NCBI GenBank assembly: GCA_017163975.1
Contig: JAFFSR010000369.1
Location: 4,046,001-4,110,000, forward strand
Length of the DNA stretch: 64,000 bases
Direction of reading: 5' to 3'
DNA from: Anastatus disparis
Lineage: Eukaryota; Arthropoda; Insecta; Hymenoptera; Eupelmidae
Made by a program: the position numbers and the translations under genes. This document shows positions 45,444-55,619 of the stretch, piece after piece. The stretch's first letter is position 1. Every line of letters starts with the position of its first letter. The notes under the pieces were generated by a model. The model saw only the letters and a program-made list of their open reading frames with translations. It did no database searches and was not told the DNA's origin.

Positions 45444-45671
45444 CTCTCCCTCCCTCTCTCTCTCTCTCTCTCTCTCCCTCTCCCTCCCCCTCTCCCTCTC
45501 TTTACTATACGCATACTCTGTTTCTTCGAATGTCATGGGAAAATCCCGTGGCTCGCAAGGAAAAATAGTGTCGTTCAGAGTCACAGTAACCTAACTTGGA
45601 AATCAAGGGATATTACTGTGACGGAAACAAAAATATAACGTGCTAATACTCTAAGCTAAAAAAACTTGAAT

Positions 45672-46112
45672 TCGTGCTATTATAAGAATAAAAATGACCA
45701 GAATTATAACGTAAACTTTTGTCACGCTATAATAGCTAGATTTTTCGCTCCGTGTAGGCGTGAGCACATTTCAACTTATAGGTCCTCATTGGGCTGGCTA
45801 TCCACAGCAAGTAGGAGAAAGTATTTTACAACTTCTTTTTTGTTTAAAATGTTCTTAACACGCTCACCATCATATTTATATTCTAGGTATCTGTGGAGCC
45901 GTCCTGTGAGGGCACTGAGGAGTGATGTGAGGTCACTGACTATTCCGTTTTCATCCACTGAATATCATCAAAGGTCATTCCTGATCACTTCATCAAGACT
46001 ATGGAATGATCTTCCAACTGCACTTCGCCAGTCATCATCATTTCTCACATTCAAAGCATTGTCATTTTCTCATTACCTATCCTTGGAGAGTGGGCTCTTG
46101 CCGCCAAATTAA
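45672..46112 (+). pseudogene. LINE copy E, ORF2 C-terminus
   Basis: RREHISTYRSSLGWLST, then SRPVRALRSDVRSLTIPFS, then TSSRLWNDLPTALRQSSS and a stop at 46112. Same family as 5605-6425. Its 3' UTR is probably split by the element 46161-47795 and ends near 48010, where the same terminal hairpin type (tgtacaacatactgtaca) and (TATC)n occur. Confidence 0.8.
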
Positions 46113-46273
46113 AGTGCTAAATTTAAATTTAAATACATTTTCTTTTTTTCTTTTAATTTTGCTTTCTCATAGAGAAAGCATTATATCGATAAAAAATTTT
46201 TTTTTCTATTTTTTCATTAATTTGTACATATTTAAACTCGGTGAGTAGAAAAAAATGGTTTCCAGAAAATGTC

Positions 46274-46275
<2 letters not shown>

Positions 46276-46331
<56 letters not shown>

Positions 46332-46348
46332 TGTGTGTGTGTGTGTGG
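46276..46348. repeat. (GT)n microsatellite
   Basis: A GT run of about 70 bases with one gcgcgc interruption. Confidence 0.9.
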
Positions 46349-46382
46349 ATGTATGATTTCAGTTAGTAAACTGTATCTCAAG

Positions 46383-47500
46383 AACTACTCGATGGATTTG
46401 CTTCTAATTTTGCATGGAATTTAGTTTTTTGACTAACTTGCTGGGAAGCTATTCATAATTGGTTCTTCTAGCTTAATTTTCATTTTAGAGTTTTTTAAAA
46501 AAAAAAAAAAATTTCGATTTTTCGTTTTTTGTTTTTTTTTTGTTTACTACTCGATGAATTTACTTCAAAATTTGCACGGAAATTATTTGTGATTGCCCGA
46601 ATTGAATACAATTCAATTTTTCGATCAACTGGCGCGGAAGCTATTGAGTATTGGTTTTCTTAGCGTAGTTTTTTTTTAGAATCATTTTAAGAATTTTTAA
46701 AAAATTTCGTTTTTTCACTTTTTTTGTATTTTACGTAAACTACTTAAAGAATTTGTTCGAAAATTTGTATGGAACTTAATTTCGACTGCCAAAAGTATAA
46801 AAAATTTTGTAATCTAATTTTCTTAGTGCACTTTTAATTTTAGAGCATTTTAAAAATTTCTTAAAGAATTTTTAATTTTCTTCTATTTTACTAAAACCAT
46901 TTGATAGATTTGCTCCAAAATTTGTATGCAATTTATTCGCTACTGTCTGAAGAAAACAAGCTTTGGAAAACTAATTTTGTCAGCGCAGTTTTAATTTTAG
47001 AACACTTTGAAAATTTTCAAAAAAATTTTCATTTTTCATTTTCTATTTTGCGTAAACCATACTATAAATTTTTTCCAAAATTTTTATACAATTAATTTGC
47101 TATTGTCTGAAAAAAATAAGCTTTTAAAAACTAATTTTCTTAGCGTGGTTACAATTTTAGAGAATTTTAAAGATTTTAAAAAAAATTTCGATTTTTCTTT
47201 TCTTATTTTTTTTATTCTACGTAAAGTACTCGATAGATTTGTTCTAAAAATTGCAGGGAAATTATTTGCGACTGCCAAAAGAAGGGAAATTTTCAAAAAT
47301 TGATTTTTATAGCGTAGTTTTAAAATTTTGAAAAAGAAATTTTGAAAAGAAAATTTTATTTATTTAACCAGTTAGATCTCGAAAATTACTCGATGGATTT
47401 GCTTCAAATTTTGTATACCATCTATGTTTTTGTATAAGTAGACGGGAAGCTATTGGAAATTGGTATTCATAGAGTAGTTTTTTTTATAGAGCCATAAACA
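46383..47500. repeat. Tandem array, ~165 bp unit, about 7 diverged copies
   Basis: The phrase actactcgatggatttgctt, or a variant, recurs at about 46383, 46545, 46738, 46893, 47053, 47223 and 47384, at intervals of 157 to 193 bases. Between them each unit has aaatttg(c/t)a(c/t)gg, a cttagcg(t/c)agtttt block and a ttttaaaatttt block. The short frames here are by-products. Confidence 0.8.
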
Positions 47501-47878
47501 TGAACTGTATTTATGTATAAATATGATTGCATTTTATAAAGATTAGAAATTTTGTTGTCATCATTCTTTTTATTACTACATTATATCATTTTTTTAATAG
47601 AACCAATTTTTTTATATTAATTGATGATTTAAAATAAATTATAAATGTTGAAAAAACAAACAGCTAGCATATATGTTCGAAATTTATAAAGTACAATATG
47701 AGTAAATATTAATGTTAGACAATTTTTTAATATTAAAATCACATTTAAATAAATATCAAAAAATTAATGAAATTCAAAGAGCTCTATGAGAAAGCATTCC
47801 GCCAAAGCACTTGGCAGTGTTTTTTATGTACTTGTTTATACATTTAGATTTTTTTATTATTGATTTATATTTACTTTT

Positions 47879-47885
<7 letters not shown>

Positions 47886-47923
<38 letters not shown>
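47886..47923. repeat. (TA)n microsatellite
   Basis: A pure alternating run of about 38 bases. Confidence 0.9.
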
Positions 47924-47925
<2 letters not shown>

Positions 47926-47959
47926 TTGTTTTATTTTATCTATGTATCTTTACTCATTG

Positions 47960-48010
47960 TTTTTGTACAACATACTGTACAGTAATAAATTAATTATCTA
48001 TCCATCTATC
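47960..48010 (+). mobile_element. LINE 3' terminus, probably of copy E
   Basis: Hairpin ttgtacaacatactgtacag, TAATAAAT and (TATC)n, then (CT)-rich sequence. The same end lies at 6380-6425. Confidence 0.6.
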
Positions 48011-48059
48011 TCTCTCTTTCTCTCTCTCCCTATATATATAATACACATACATATACACA

Positions 48060-49090
48060 TATATGGTAATTACTTGTATTATGTTACACTTACCTATTTT
48101 ATTTAAAAACTTCAAATGATTCTCCTCAAAATCAAAGTTAGATACTCTTACAAGGAGAGCACCCCACCTCCGGGGAACGGATTCGGCTGAAACTGCAGAA
48201 TATGATTTCTCGATAAAAAAAATGAACTCGTGTTTTTTCTTTTCGTCGAATAGGCCCTCTGGGCAAGGATATAGACATTTTTTCAAAAATATGCTGAATA
48301 AGGGCCTTTATAAGAACTTAAATAACCAAAGAACTAAGACTCTTACAAAAAATGCATTAAAAATAAAATGAAGCAGGAATTGAATGCTTTAATTTAAGCT
48401 TTGTTGCATCAAAAAATCTTTAGTGGTTCAAAAGTTACAGGCAATTAAAATATGTCAATGAAAAAACGTGAAAAATTGATCATATTTCATATGCTAAAAA
48501 TATTAAGTAAATACATTGTAATATTGAATTAAGAATAACTTTTGAACAACAAAAGCTTTTTTAATGCAACAAAGCTTAAATCAAAGCATTCAATTTGTGC
48601 TTTATTTTATCTTTTATGCATTTTTTTGTAAGAGACTTAGTTCTTTGGTTATTTAAGTTCTTATAAAGGCTTTTATTCACCATATTTCTGAAAAAAATTT
48701 CTATATCCTTGTCTAGGGGGCCTATTCAATGAAAAGAAAAAACACGGGTTCATTTTTTTTCATCGAAAAGTCATATCCTGCAGTTTCAGCCGAATCCGTT
48801 TCCAGGAGGTGGAGTGCTCTCCTTGTTAGTGTTAAGATTATGGCGAGAAAAGACTTGAGAGCACCGCTCTTGCTGTTACGACGCATGCTCTCACATATCG
48901 TTTCCGGAACACATGTACTACCACCTTTACGAATTTTAGCCCTTACTTTTTCAATCAGTGAAATTTCTACTGAATTATCAGTGGTATAAAAAAGACACTG
49001 AAAGTTAAGTTGAATTTTCAATAATATTTCAGTGGGATAAAAGAGACCTTGAAGTTTCAGTAAACTTTTACTGATTTTTCAGTGAAATTA
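48060..49090. repeat. Repeat R, copy 1, split by a Harbinger-like MITE
   Basis: 48060-48150 and 48826-49090 match 55035-55186 and 55620-55810. Both copies contain gattctcctcaaaatcaaag, gcaccgctcttgctgttacg and cagtgaaa-type motifs. Copy 1 carries the insertion 48151-48825. Copy 2 is empty at that site but carries a different insertion (55187-55619). Confidence 0.75.
48151..48825. mobile_element. Fold-back MITE with TTA duplication, PIF/Harbinger-like
   Basis: The ends CAAGGAGAGCACCCC and GGAGTGCTCTCCTTG start arms of about 300 bases. TTA flanks both sides (48148-48150, 48826-48828). The empty site at about 55113-55120 reads actcttagtgttaag with one TTA. A 3 bp TTA duplication is typical of PIF/Harbinger. 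The frames in the arms are not genes. Confidence 0.8.
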
Positions 49091-49235
49091 TATCGACGTC
49101 TCCTATTCACAATATTTTATCTCAAAGAACCGATGTTACAAAGTCGTATCTTATAGAAAATTCTAGACAATTGTAACTAAACTTTTAAAGTAAGATGATC
49201 GTATCATTACAGTGGATTCAACATAATCGTAATTT

Positions 49236-50039
49236 AAACCTCTATGCAACTCTTCTCTCTCTGCGTAGGCGAGTACGGCTGGTTGTGTTCTGTGTCTGCC
49301 CGTCTTTATTTTGAGACTTGTTGCTGCTTAATTTTGCCTGCGGGCGTTTGTTACAGGTTTTCTTGCGTGCTAAATTGCAAGGCATCATTACAATATAAAA
49401 ATTGTGTTCAGTTTTTTGTGCCTTGCATCTTAAATCAACTTTTTCCAAGGGCCTGAGAAGTGAGTGTTTGAGGTTATGTGCTCATAAGAAAGCTGACTTG
49501 CAGAATTTTTGATCGACTCTTGCACCTCTACTGGATTTACTACTGATTCTTGTTACAGCTGACTGCTGTCAGGGAGGGTGCCTACCTTACCATCAGCTCT
49601 TTACTACGAATAACCATACTACTGCGTTCCTGTCTTCTGCTGGCTTTTGCTGCATGTTGTCTACATCTCTACTGCTACTGTTTTGTAGGTTAGTATTTTT
49701 ACTCTCGTTGCCACGATATGTGAATGTGTGATGGTTTTGTGTGCTGTGTGTGGCTCTGAAATAAATCGTGCAACTCCTTCTTATCAGTGCGCGATTCAAA
49801 GTAAGCTCTACCATTCTTCTTACTGCAATTCTTAGTGATTTAGGGGGGAGCATAGAGTGGAGTGTTGTTCGGCATCGACACGTGCATACAGACCACGAGA
49901 CATTATTAATAAAGAATTATTAGGTGCGATTGATGATAGTGTTTCTGTGTTTAGTGTGACGTCGTTCTAAATTAGTAAAAGGGGAGGGGCTTCACCAAAT
50001 ACCTCGCTTGAGCCTTCTCCGCGTAGACATTGCCCTACT
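49236..50039 (+). other. Probable 5' UTR of LINE copy B
   Basis: Less AT-rich sequence upstream of LINE ORF1 in the same orientation. No ORF with a recognisable product. The true 5' end is uncertain; the change of composition near 49236 is the only sign. Confidence 0.4.
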
Positions 50040-50978
50040 TTGGAGGATAGCCTCTCCCACCCTGATCTTTCACCTGTGCTAGGCGGTGCATCGACACCTA
50101 CTAAAGCTAATTTATCTTCGCAGTTTGCTGCTAAGCCCTCAGCTCCCACCAGTGAGAGGGCTAGGCCCCTGTTTTCACGATTCGCGAATCTTGTAGCTAG
50201 CTCCTCAATGTCCACTGTATCTGGTTCTTCTGAATTAAAGGACGAAGATCCACCAGTTTGGCTCGCTGCTTTTGAAAATAAATTGATGGGCATTCTAAAT
50301 AACATCTCGAGTGATGTTAGGTCTATTTCAGATCGCTTGGATGGGTTTGAAACAGTACTCAATATAGTTAGGAGTGAGTATACAGCAAATGCTCGTAAAC
50401 TTGACAGTTACATGGCTCGTTCTGAGGCCTTGCTTAGTAGACTATACAAGGACTCTTGTGAACTGCTTGTGTCTGGCATACTATCGAAAGTTGACCCCTT
50501 AAATCTTGATAGTTTTCTAAAAATTCTAATGCCTATGGGTCTCAACATAGATAAAGCTCACTTCCTTAGTGTTCGTAAGTGGACTGCAAAACCCTCAAAT
50601 GAAGCTATGGCTATGGAAATCGATAGTGCTAATGCTAATACTGATGTAAATACTAATGCTGATACAAATTCAGTTGTCATACAATGCTCTTCTAGCCATA
50701 TTCGGGATCGCATTGTGGGGGCTACATCTAAGCTCCGAGAGTTTCCTTTTCAGCGCATCTTTGCGTGCGGAGGAATATCTAGCATTTATGTTTGTGCTAT
50801 TTGGCCTAAAAAGATTTACAATTTGTTGGTTAAGGCCAGGAAAGCTTGCTATGAACTGAATTATGAAAGGCCATTTGTTTCTGATCTTAAGGTGTATATA
50901 AAGAAGACTGAAGATTCACCCTCTATTTTATTGGCATCAGAAAATGATTTGGCTGTTTTAAAACCAAATCCGATTTAA
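50040..50978 (+). CDS. LINE copy B, ORF1 protein, 312 residues
   Basis: It starts MEDSLSHPDLSP and has a Ser/Pro-rich N-terminus. A probable coiled coil follows (about residues 75-140: ENKLMGILNNISSDVRSISDRLDGFETVLN), as is usual for LINE ORF1 proteins that trimerise and bind element RNA. The C-terminal half (VVIQCSSSHIRDRIVGATSKLR, FVSDLKVYIKK) resembles the RNA-binding C-terminal part of ORF1 proteins found with Jockey/CR1-like ORF2. The frame is intact from start to stop, the only LINE frame in the window that is. ORF2 begins 288 bases downstream across a MITE. Function is inferred from position and structure. Confidence 0.65.
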   Translation: MEDSLSHPDLSPVLGGASTPTKANLSSQFAAKPSAPTSERARPLFSRFANLVASSSMSTVSGSSELKDEDPPVWLAAFENKLMGILNNISSDVRSISDRLDGFETVLNIVRSEYTANARKLDSYMARSEALLSRLYKDSCELLVSGILSKVDPLNLDSFLKILMPMGLNIDKAHFLSVRKWTAKPSNEAMAMEIDSANANTDVNTNADTNSVVIQCSSSHIRDRIVGATSKLREFPFQRIFACGGISSIYVCAIWPKKIYNLLVKARKACYELNYERPFVSDLKVYIKKTEDSPSILLASENDLAVLKPNPI

Positions 50979-51044
50979 AATGGAACATGAGTTTGTCCAG
51001 GCTCGCAGGTTGTTTTGTCCAGTAGTGTGTTAAGTAATAGGCCT

Positions 51045-51257
51045 TTAAGGCGACTACGGAAGTTCGGTTCGATTTCATTTTGTAGTTTACAAATTACTCT
51101 TTCAGTTTCTAAAATTTTTTGAATTTTTTAATTTTCCACCATTTATTATAATCCGTAGAATGGTGGAAAATTAAAAAATCTGAAAAATTTTACATATTGA
51201 AAGAGTAATTTGTAAACTCAAAAATAAAACCTAACCTAAAATCCGAAGTCGCCTTAA
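51045..51257. mobile_element. TTAA fold-back MITE, family F7, between LINE ORF1 and ORF2
   Basis: It starts TTAAGGCGACTACGGAAG and ends TCCGAAGTCGCCTTAA, with arms through agtttacaaattactctttc and a central hairpin around attctac/gtagaat-type sequence (51134-51160). TTAA at both ends. It separates ORF1 from ORF2 in LINE copy B. Confidence 0.85.
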
Positions 51258-51265
51258 GTAATTAT

Positions 51266-53640
51266 ATGTATATAGCCCATGCCAATGTCAATAGAGTTAA
51301 AACTCATTTCAATGAAATTGAATTCCGTTGTAAGTTAAAAAACTATGATGTCTTCGCAGTCACTGAGACTTTTCTTACTGACTTAGATGCTAGCTCTGTC
51401 ATTGGTATCGAGGGATATGAATTTTTTCGTGTGGATAGGCAGGGCAAGATTGGTGGTGGTGTTAAGGCATATGTGCGTAGTTGCTTCAAAACTCACATAG
51501 TTTACCAATCTGATCCTATGTTTGATGATACATCTGAATTTCTTTTGCTAGACATCAATGATGGTGCCAACTCTATCCTAGGCTGTATAGTGTTTGTCAG
51601 ACCCAAGGCTTCAGCTTTGGAGAATTTGTTCAATGCCTTATCTAATTATACATATAATTACAAAAATATTGTCATCGCTGGAGATTTCAACATAAACTTA
51701 CTCCAATCTTCTTTTTCCTCTGAAGCTCTTAGATCTCATTTTGAATCTCTATCTTTATTCTTGGTGCCTTCGGAGGCTACTCATCACGCATTCACCCCAG
51801 ATCATGTCTCTCACACCTGGTTGGACTTGTTTGCAATAAATGATAGTTCAGAATTGAGGGCGTGGAAACGAAAAGGGCTTATAGCCAATGTTATTTAAAT
51901 GGGCTATAAGCCCTTTTCGTTTCCAGGCCCTCAATTACTATCATACGAAAAGTCGGCCTCACCTTTCATTGCAGGACATGATGTTCTAAAAAATGCTGTA
52001 AACTTAAATTTAAATTTTTATCCATGTTTCTCTGCGAGACCTCTGAACTCTCCTTCTTCTATCTCAGTGTTGTCTAATTGTTCTTCTAATTTTAATCCTC
52101 TTTTATCATGGCAATCACCTCGTAACTCTAATGCTCAACAGATTGATGATAAGGTTAACTTATTTTCATCTAGTATTGTTAATGCTTTCGACAAACATGC
52201 CTCAGCAAAAGAAGTGAGAATCTCCAGTAAACATAAACCATGGGTCTCTCAAGACTTACGCATGCTTATGAAAAAACGAGATAATCTCTATCGTGTGGCT
52301 CGTAGAACTGGTTCAGTTGAGGACTATGCTAAGTTCAGGTCCCTCCGAAATCAAGTCTCTAATTCTCTAAACAAGTCAAAGAATGACTTTATTACTGATA
52401 AACTTGCTTCAGCGCTTACAGCTAAAAATAAATGGTCTGAGCTTCGAAAGTTGGGACTTGCTAGCAAGACACTACCATCACCTCTCAAATACTTTGCCTC
52501 AGCTGTGTTACTGAGGCATAACACTTTAATTTCATCCAGTAGCCCAGCCTTAACCGACTCTGATATTGAACACGTGTTGGCGATGCCGCTCAGATCCGAC
52601 ATACTCATTTTTGACTTCACACCAGCCTCATCTACGAATCTGTTAAATATCATACGCTCGGAAAACTCCAAAGCATCTGGACCCTATCAGATTTTAGCTA
52701 AGATGCTAAAAATGATTGACAGTTCTATCTTTGGTACCTTGACCTCAATCATAAATGATTCTTTTCTAGTCGGTCACTGTCCATCAGCCTGGAAAAAGCC
52801 TATCTTTTACCTCTGGCAAAGCAAACAAACATGGACAATCTATTTCAAACCCGTCCTATAGCCATGTTATGTGAAGCGTCTAAGGTTTTAAGAAGAGTTG
52901 TGCATACACAGTTTTTAAATCATCTTGAGTCTAATTTTATATTAGATTGTCATCAGGCCGGTTTTAGAAAGGGTCATAGTACTCAGACGGCCTTATTGCA
53001 TCTATTAGATGATTGCAGAAGGGCGATAGATCGCCGTATGATCACTTTGCTTTTATTATTTGATTTTTCTAAAGCGTTTGACAGAGTTCCATATAATAAA
53101 CTCCTAGTTAAACTTTGTGACATGAACTGTTCAGATATGATAATCAGATGGTTCTCTTCTTATTAGAGTGGTCGTTCCTATGCAGTGGTTGACAATTCAA
53201 ATAATACAACTAACTGGTCTCAAGTAATGGCTGGAGTCCCTCAGGGTAGCGTCTTGGGGCCGCTCTTGTTCCTGGTTTACATAAATGATGTTTCCGAAGC
53301 ACTTTCATCTACCAAGCATATTTTGTTTGCTGATGACCTACAGATATATAAATCTTTTTTACCGGAGAACCTTTCTGATAAGATAGCCGTTGTTAATCAT
53401 GATGTTGCTTCTGTATTCATCCTCTAGGCTTCCACTTAGACTTTTCATATGTCCCAACGTTCGTACTGCTGCACTTCAGAACTCTTTTGCTTTTTCATCG
53501 GCAACTTATTTCAATAAGGATCTTTTTACATTGGAGGGTTTCTCTTCAGAGAACTCCATTTCCTTCAAAAGGCACTTGTATAAAAACCTTTTATCGAATC
53601 AATGTGAATCGTGGCAGCGTGAGTTGAATGCTGTCTGAAA
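51266..53640 (+). pseudogene. LINE copy B, ORF2 (endonuclease + reverse transcriptase)
   Basis: APE-type endonuclease (51266-51840): HANVNRV, TETFLTD, GGGVKAYVR, VIAGDFNINLL, HTWLDLF. A 77 bp palindrome then adds an in-frame TAA (51896-51898). The linker continues to 52861, where the frame changes. RT motifs: TRPIAMLCEASKVLRRV, HQAGFRKGHSTQTALL, LLLFDFSKAFDRVPY, a stop at 53164-53166, VPQGSVLGPLLF and HILFADDLQIY (FADD intact). At about 53412 the frame jumps from NHDVASV to SSRLPLRLFICPN, so roughly 200 codons of the thumb and C-terminal part are deleted. The last block ends at 53638. It makes and uses nicks at the target for reverse transcription in the intact family; this copy is dead. Confidence 0.85.
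51856..51932. mobile_element. 77 bp palindromic insert with AATT duplication
   Basis: GAGGGCGTGGAAACG...TATAGCC pairs with GGGCTATA...CGTTTCCAGGCCCTC over a 14 base loop. AATT flanks both sides (51852-51855, 51933-51936). The insert plus duplication is 81 bases, so the host LINE frame is kept, but a TAA in the loop stops it. Confidence 0.85.
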
Positions 53641-54808
53641 ACTATTGCAGTCACTTCATATGATCATGCAGCTGGCCTGATTTTTCATTAGTATATTAGT
53701 ATGTAACAAGAATAAAAAATTAACCATATGCAGACGACTTACGTACTCACCTACTTATTTTTCTACTTATTTTACCACGTTTTTATTAGCTTCTCTTCAT
53801 GTCTGTCTGTCTGTCTGTTCGGGTGAAATTTTGTTATCGATTTAAAACTAACTTCCCGATGAACTAGAGACTTGAAATTTTAAACATAGCTCAAGTTCCG
53901 ATGACAATGAAATATTATAGAAAAAAATTTATATATTTCTACTAATTTATATATTAATATATCGATTATATGCGGAGATGTTTACATAATTGAAAATTTG
54001 AAAATTTTATATATAGATATACTTTTAACATTAGTGTCAAAAAATCTTCGAAAATTTTTTTAATTCTTTATTTAATATATTAATATATTGATATATTCAA
54101 TATTATATTTTTGCATGCATTGTTGGATAATACAATAAAATTTATATATTTCTACTGATGTATATATCGATAAATTCAACTGTATGCGGAAATGTTTGCA
54201 AAATTGAAAATTTGAAAATTTTATATATAGATATACTTTTAACATTAGTGTCTAAAAATCATTGAAAATTTTTAAAATTCTTTAACTTGTCATATATCGT
54301 AATATGACATAAATTACAGCATTTTCCATTATTTTTATCAGTCTTAACATTAAATTTTATCGATTTTATCGTCCATCAATGGATAAAATATGATATATTA
54401 TTAGAATTTCCATTAGCGTCATAATCTTCAATCAACATGCGACCACGTGTTCTCTAAAAATAGTCTAGATGTTGACTTGTCCAAAAAAAATTTCATTTCA
54501 AACAAAAAAAATTTTACACACACAAAACCAAAAAGAAGAAAATAATATTAAAATTAAAAAAAAAATTTTAAATAACACGTTTAAAAAAATTTTTTTTTTT
54601 ATTTAAATATTTTTTTTTTGAAAATATTGTCAATTTAATTAACTATTATGTTTTTTGTTTTTTATTTTAATACAAATTCTATTATGTACTTTTCATATAT
54701 TGTTGCATCTTAAAGATATTTATAAATTGTACACGGCGTTATATACTCATATTAATGCCAGACAGGGTTTTTACCCCAAGGCCCAATAAATTTTATCAAT
54801 CAATCAAT

Positions 54809-54812
<4 letters not shown>
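53641..54812 (+). other. 3' UTR and tail of LINE copy B
   Basis: AT-rich sequence with a diverged direct duplication (53930-54065 and 54140-54275, sharing gaaaattttatatatagatatac). It ends with a hairpin (ccagacagggtttttaccccaaggcc), CAATAAAT and (ATCA)n at 54795-54812, then (CT)n. Confidence 0.65.

Positions 54813-54850
<38 letters not shown>
54813..54850. repeat. (CT)n microsatellite between two LINE ends
   Basis: A CT run of about 38 bases joining the tail of LINE B to the truncated LINE at 54851. Confidence 0.9.
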
Positions 54851-54853
<3 letters not shown>

Positions 54854-54979
54854 CGTTAATTTTGCTTTAGTTAATTACATTTTTATTTTTATTTATAGTT
54901 ATTAATACATATGTATATGCTACATTGAGCCATACGGGGTTTAACCCCATGGCTAAATGAATATTTGTCTATGTCTATG

Positions 54980-54980
<1 letters not shown>
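54851..54980 (+). mobile_element. LINE 3' end fragment, flanked by (CT)n on both sides
   Basis: 130 bases nearly identical to the end of LINE copy C (42410-42541), including attgagccatacggggttta, the aaatgaat signal and (TCTATG)n. CT lies left (54813-54850) and right (54980-54997). An extreme 5' truncation. Confidence 0.8.
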
Positions 54981-55011
<31 letters not shown>

Positions 55012-55186
55012 ATACGCATACACATATATAATAATTACTTGTATTATGTTACACTTACCTATTTTATTTAAAAACTTTAAATGATTCTCCTCAAAATCAA
55101 AGTTAGATACTCTTAGTGTTAAGATTATGACGAGAAAAGACTTGAGAGCACCGCTCTTGCTGTTACGATGCATGCTTTCACATATC

Positions 55187-55619
55187 ATTTAAAAATTTTC
55201 AATTTCCCTCATGCAAACCAATAAATAATAATTAAAATCTTTTTCGTAAAAATATGATTTAAAAATATAGACGTCATTTAGGGGGGAGTCATGTAGGCAG
55301 GCTACATATGTACGCGCTAACGCGCAAGCGCAGTCAGGAGAGAGAGAGAAGGAGAGACCTGTAAAGCAAGCAAGGAAGGCGGCAAAGCCGCAATAGTCAG
55401 TCGTGTGTCGTGCCTCAAGCTGGCTATATACACGAGAGCCGAGAGTTTGGCGATTCAATAAAACATCTTTACTAATAATTTTTCGTTGTTCTCATTCAGG
55501 TAGCAGATATCTTTTGTATCCTCATCCTCGATCACGCTAAAGGTGGAGTGTGGCCACCCATAATCCCGGTCAACACAGACCGACAATCCAACATACGGCC
55601 ATGCTGAGCGACATCTCTA
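55187..55619 (+). mobile_element. 433 bp LTR-like module with 11 bp target duplication
   Basis: TTTCACATATC lies on both sides (55176-55186, 55620-55630); the related repeat at 48891-48899 is the empty site. Inside: ~90 bases of internal-like sequence, TTTAGGGGGGAG, TGTAGGCAGGC...CTCATTCA with a TATATA and CAATAAAAC, then ~120 bases of leader-like sequence ending cgacatctcta. It is the reverse complement of 24448-24859. An 11 bp duplication is too long for normal LTR integration. Confidence 0.65.

Larger units (their letters stand above)
46161..47795. mobile_element. Element with GCTTTCTCATAGAG ends, carrying a satellite
   Basis: The left end GCTTTCTCATAGAG (46161) and right end CTCTATGAGAAAGC (47782-47795) are inverted repeats. 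The interior is (GT)n followed by a ~165 bp tandem array. It appears to interrupt the 3' UTR of LINE E. No transposase. Confidence 0.55.

Noticed and set aside
48722..49021. Two opposite frames of 86 and 99 codons
   Set aside because: They run across the arm of the Harbinger-like palindrome and repeat R, and match its counterpart frames at 47990-48286. Chance frames in an inverted repeat.
50656..50859. 67-codon frame inside LINE ORF1
   Set aside because: Alternative frame of the ORF1 gene at 50040-50978.
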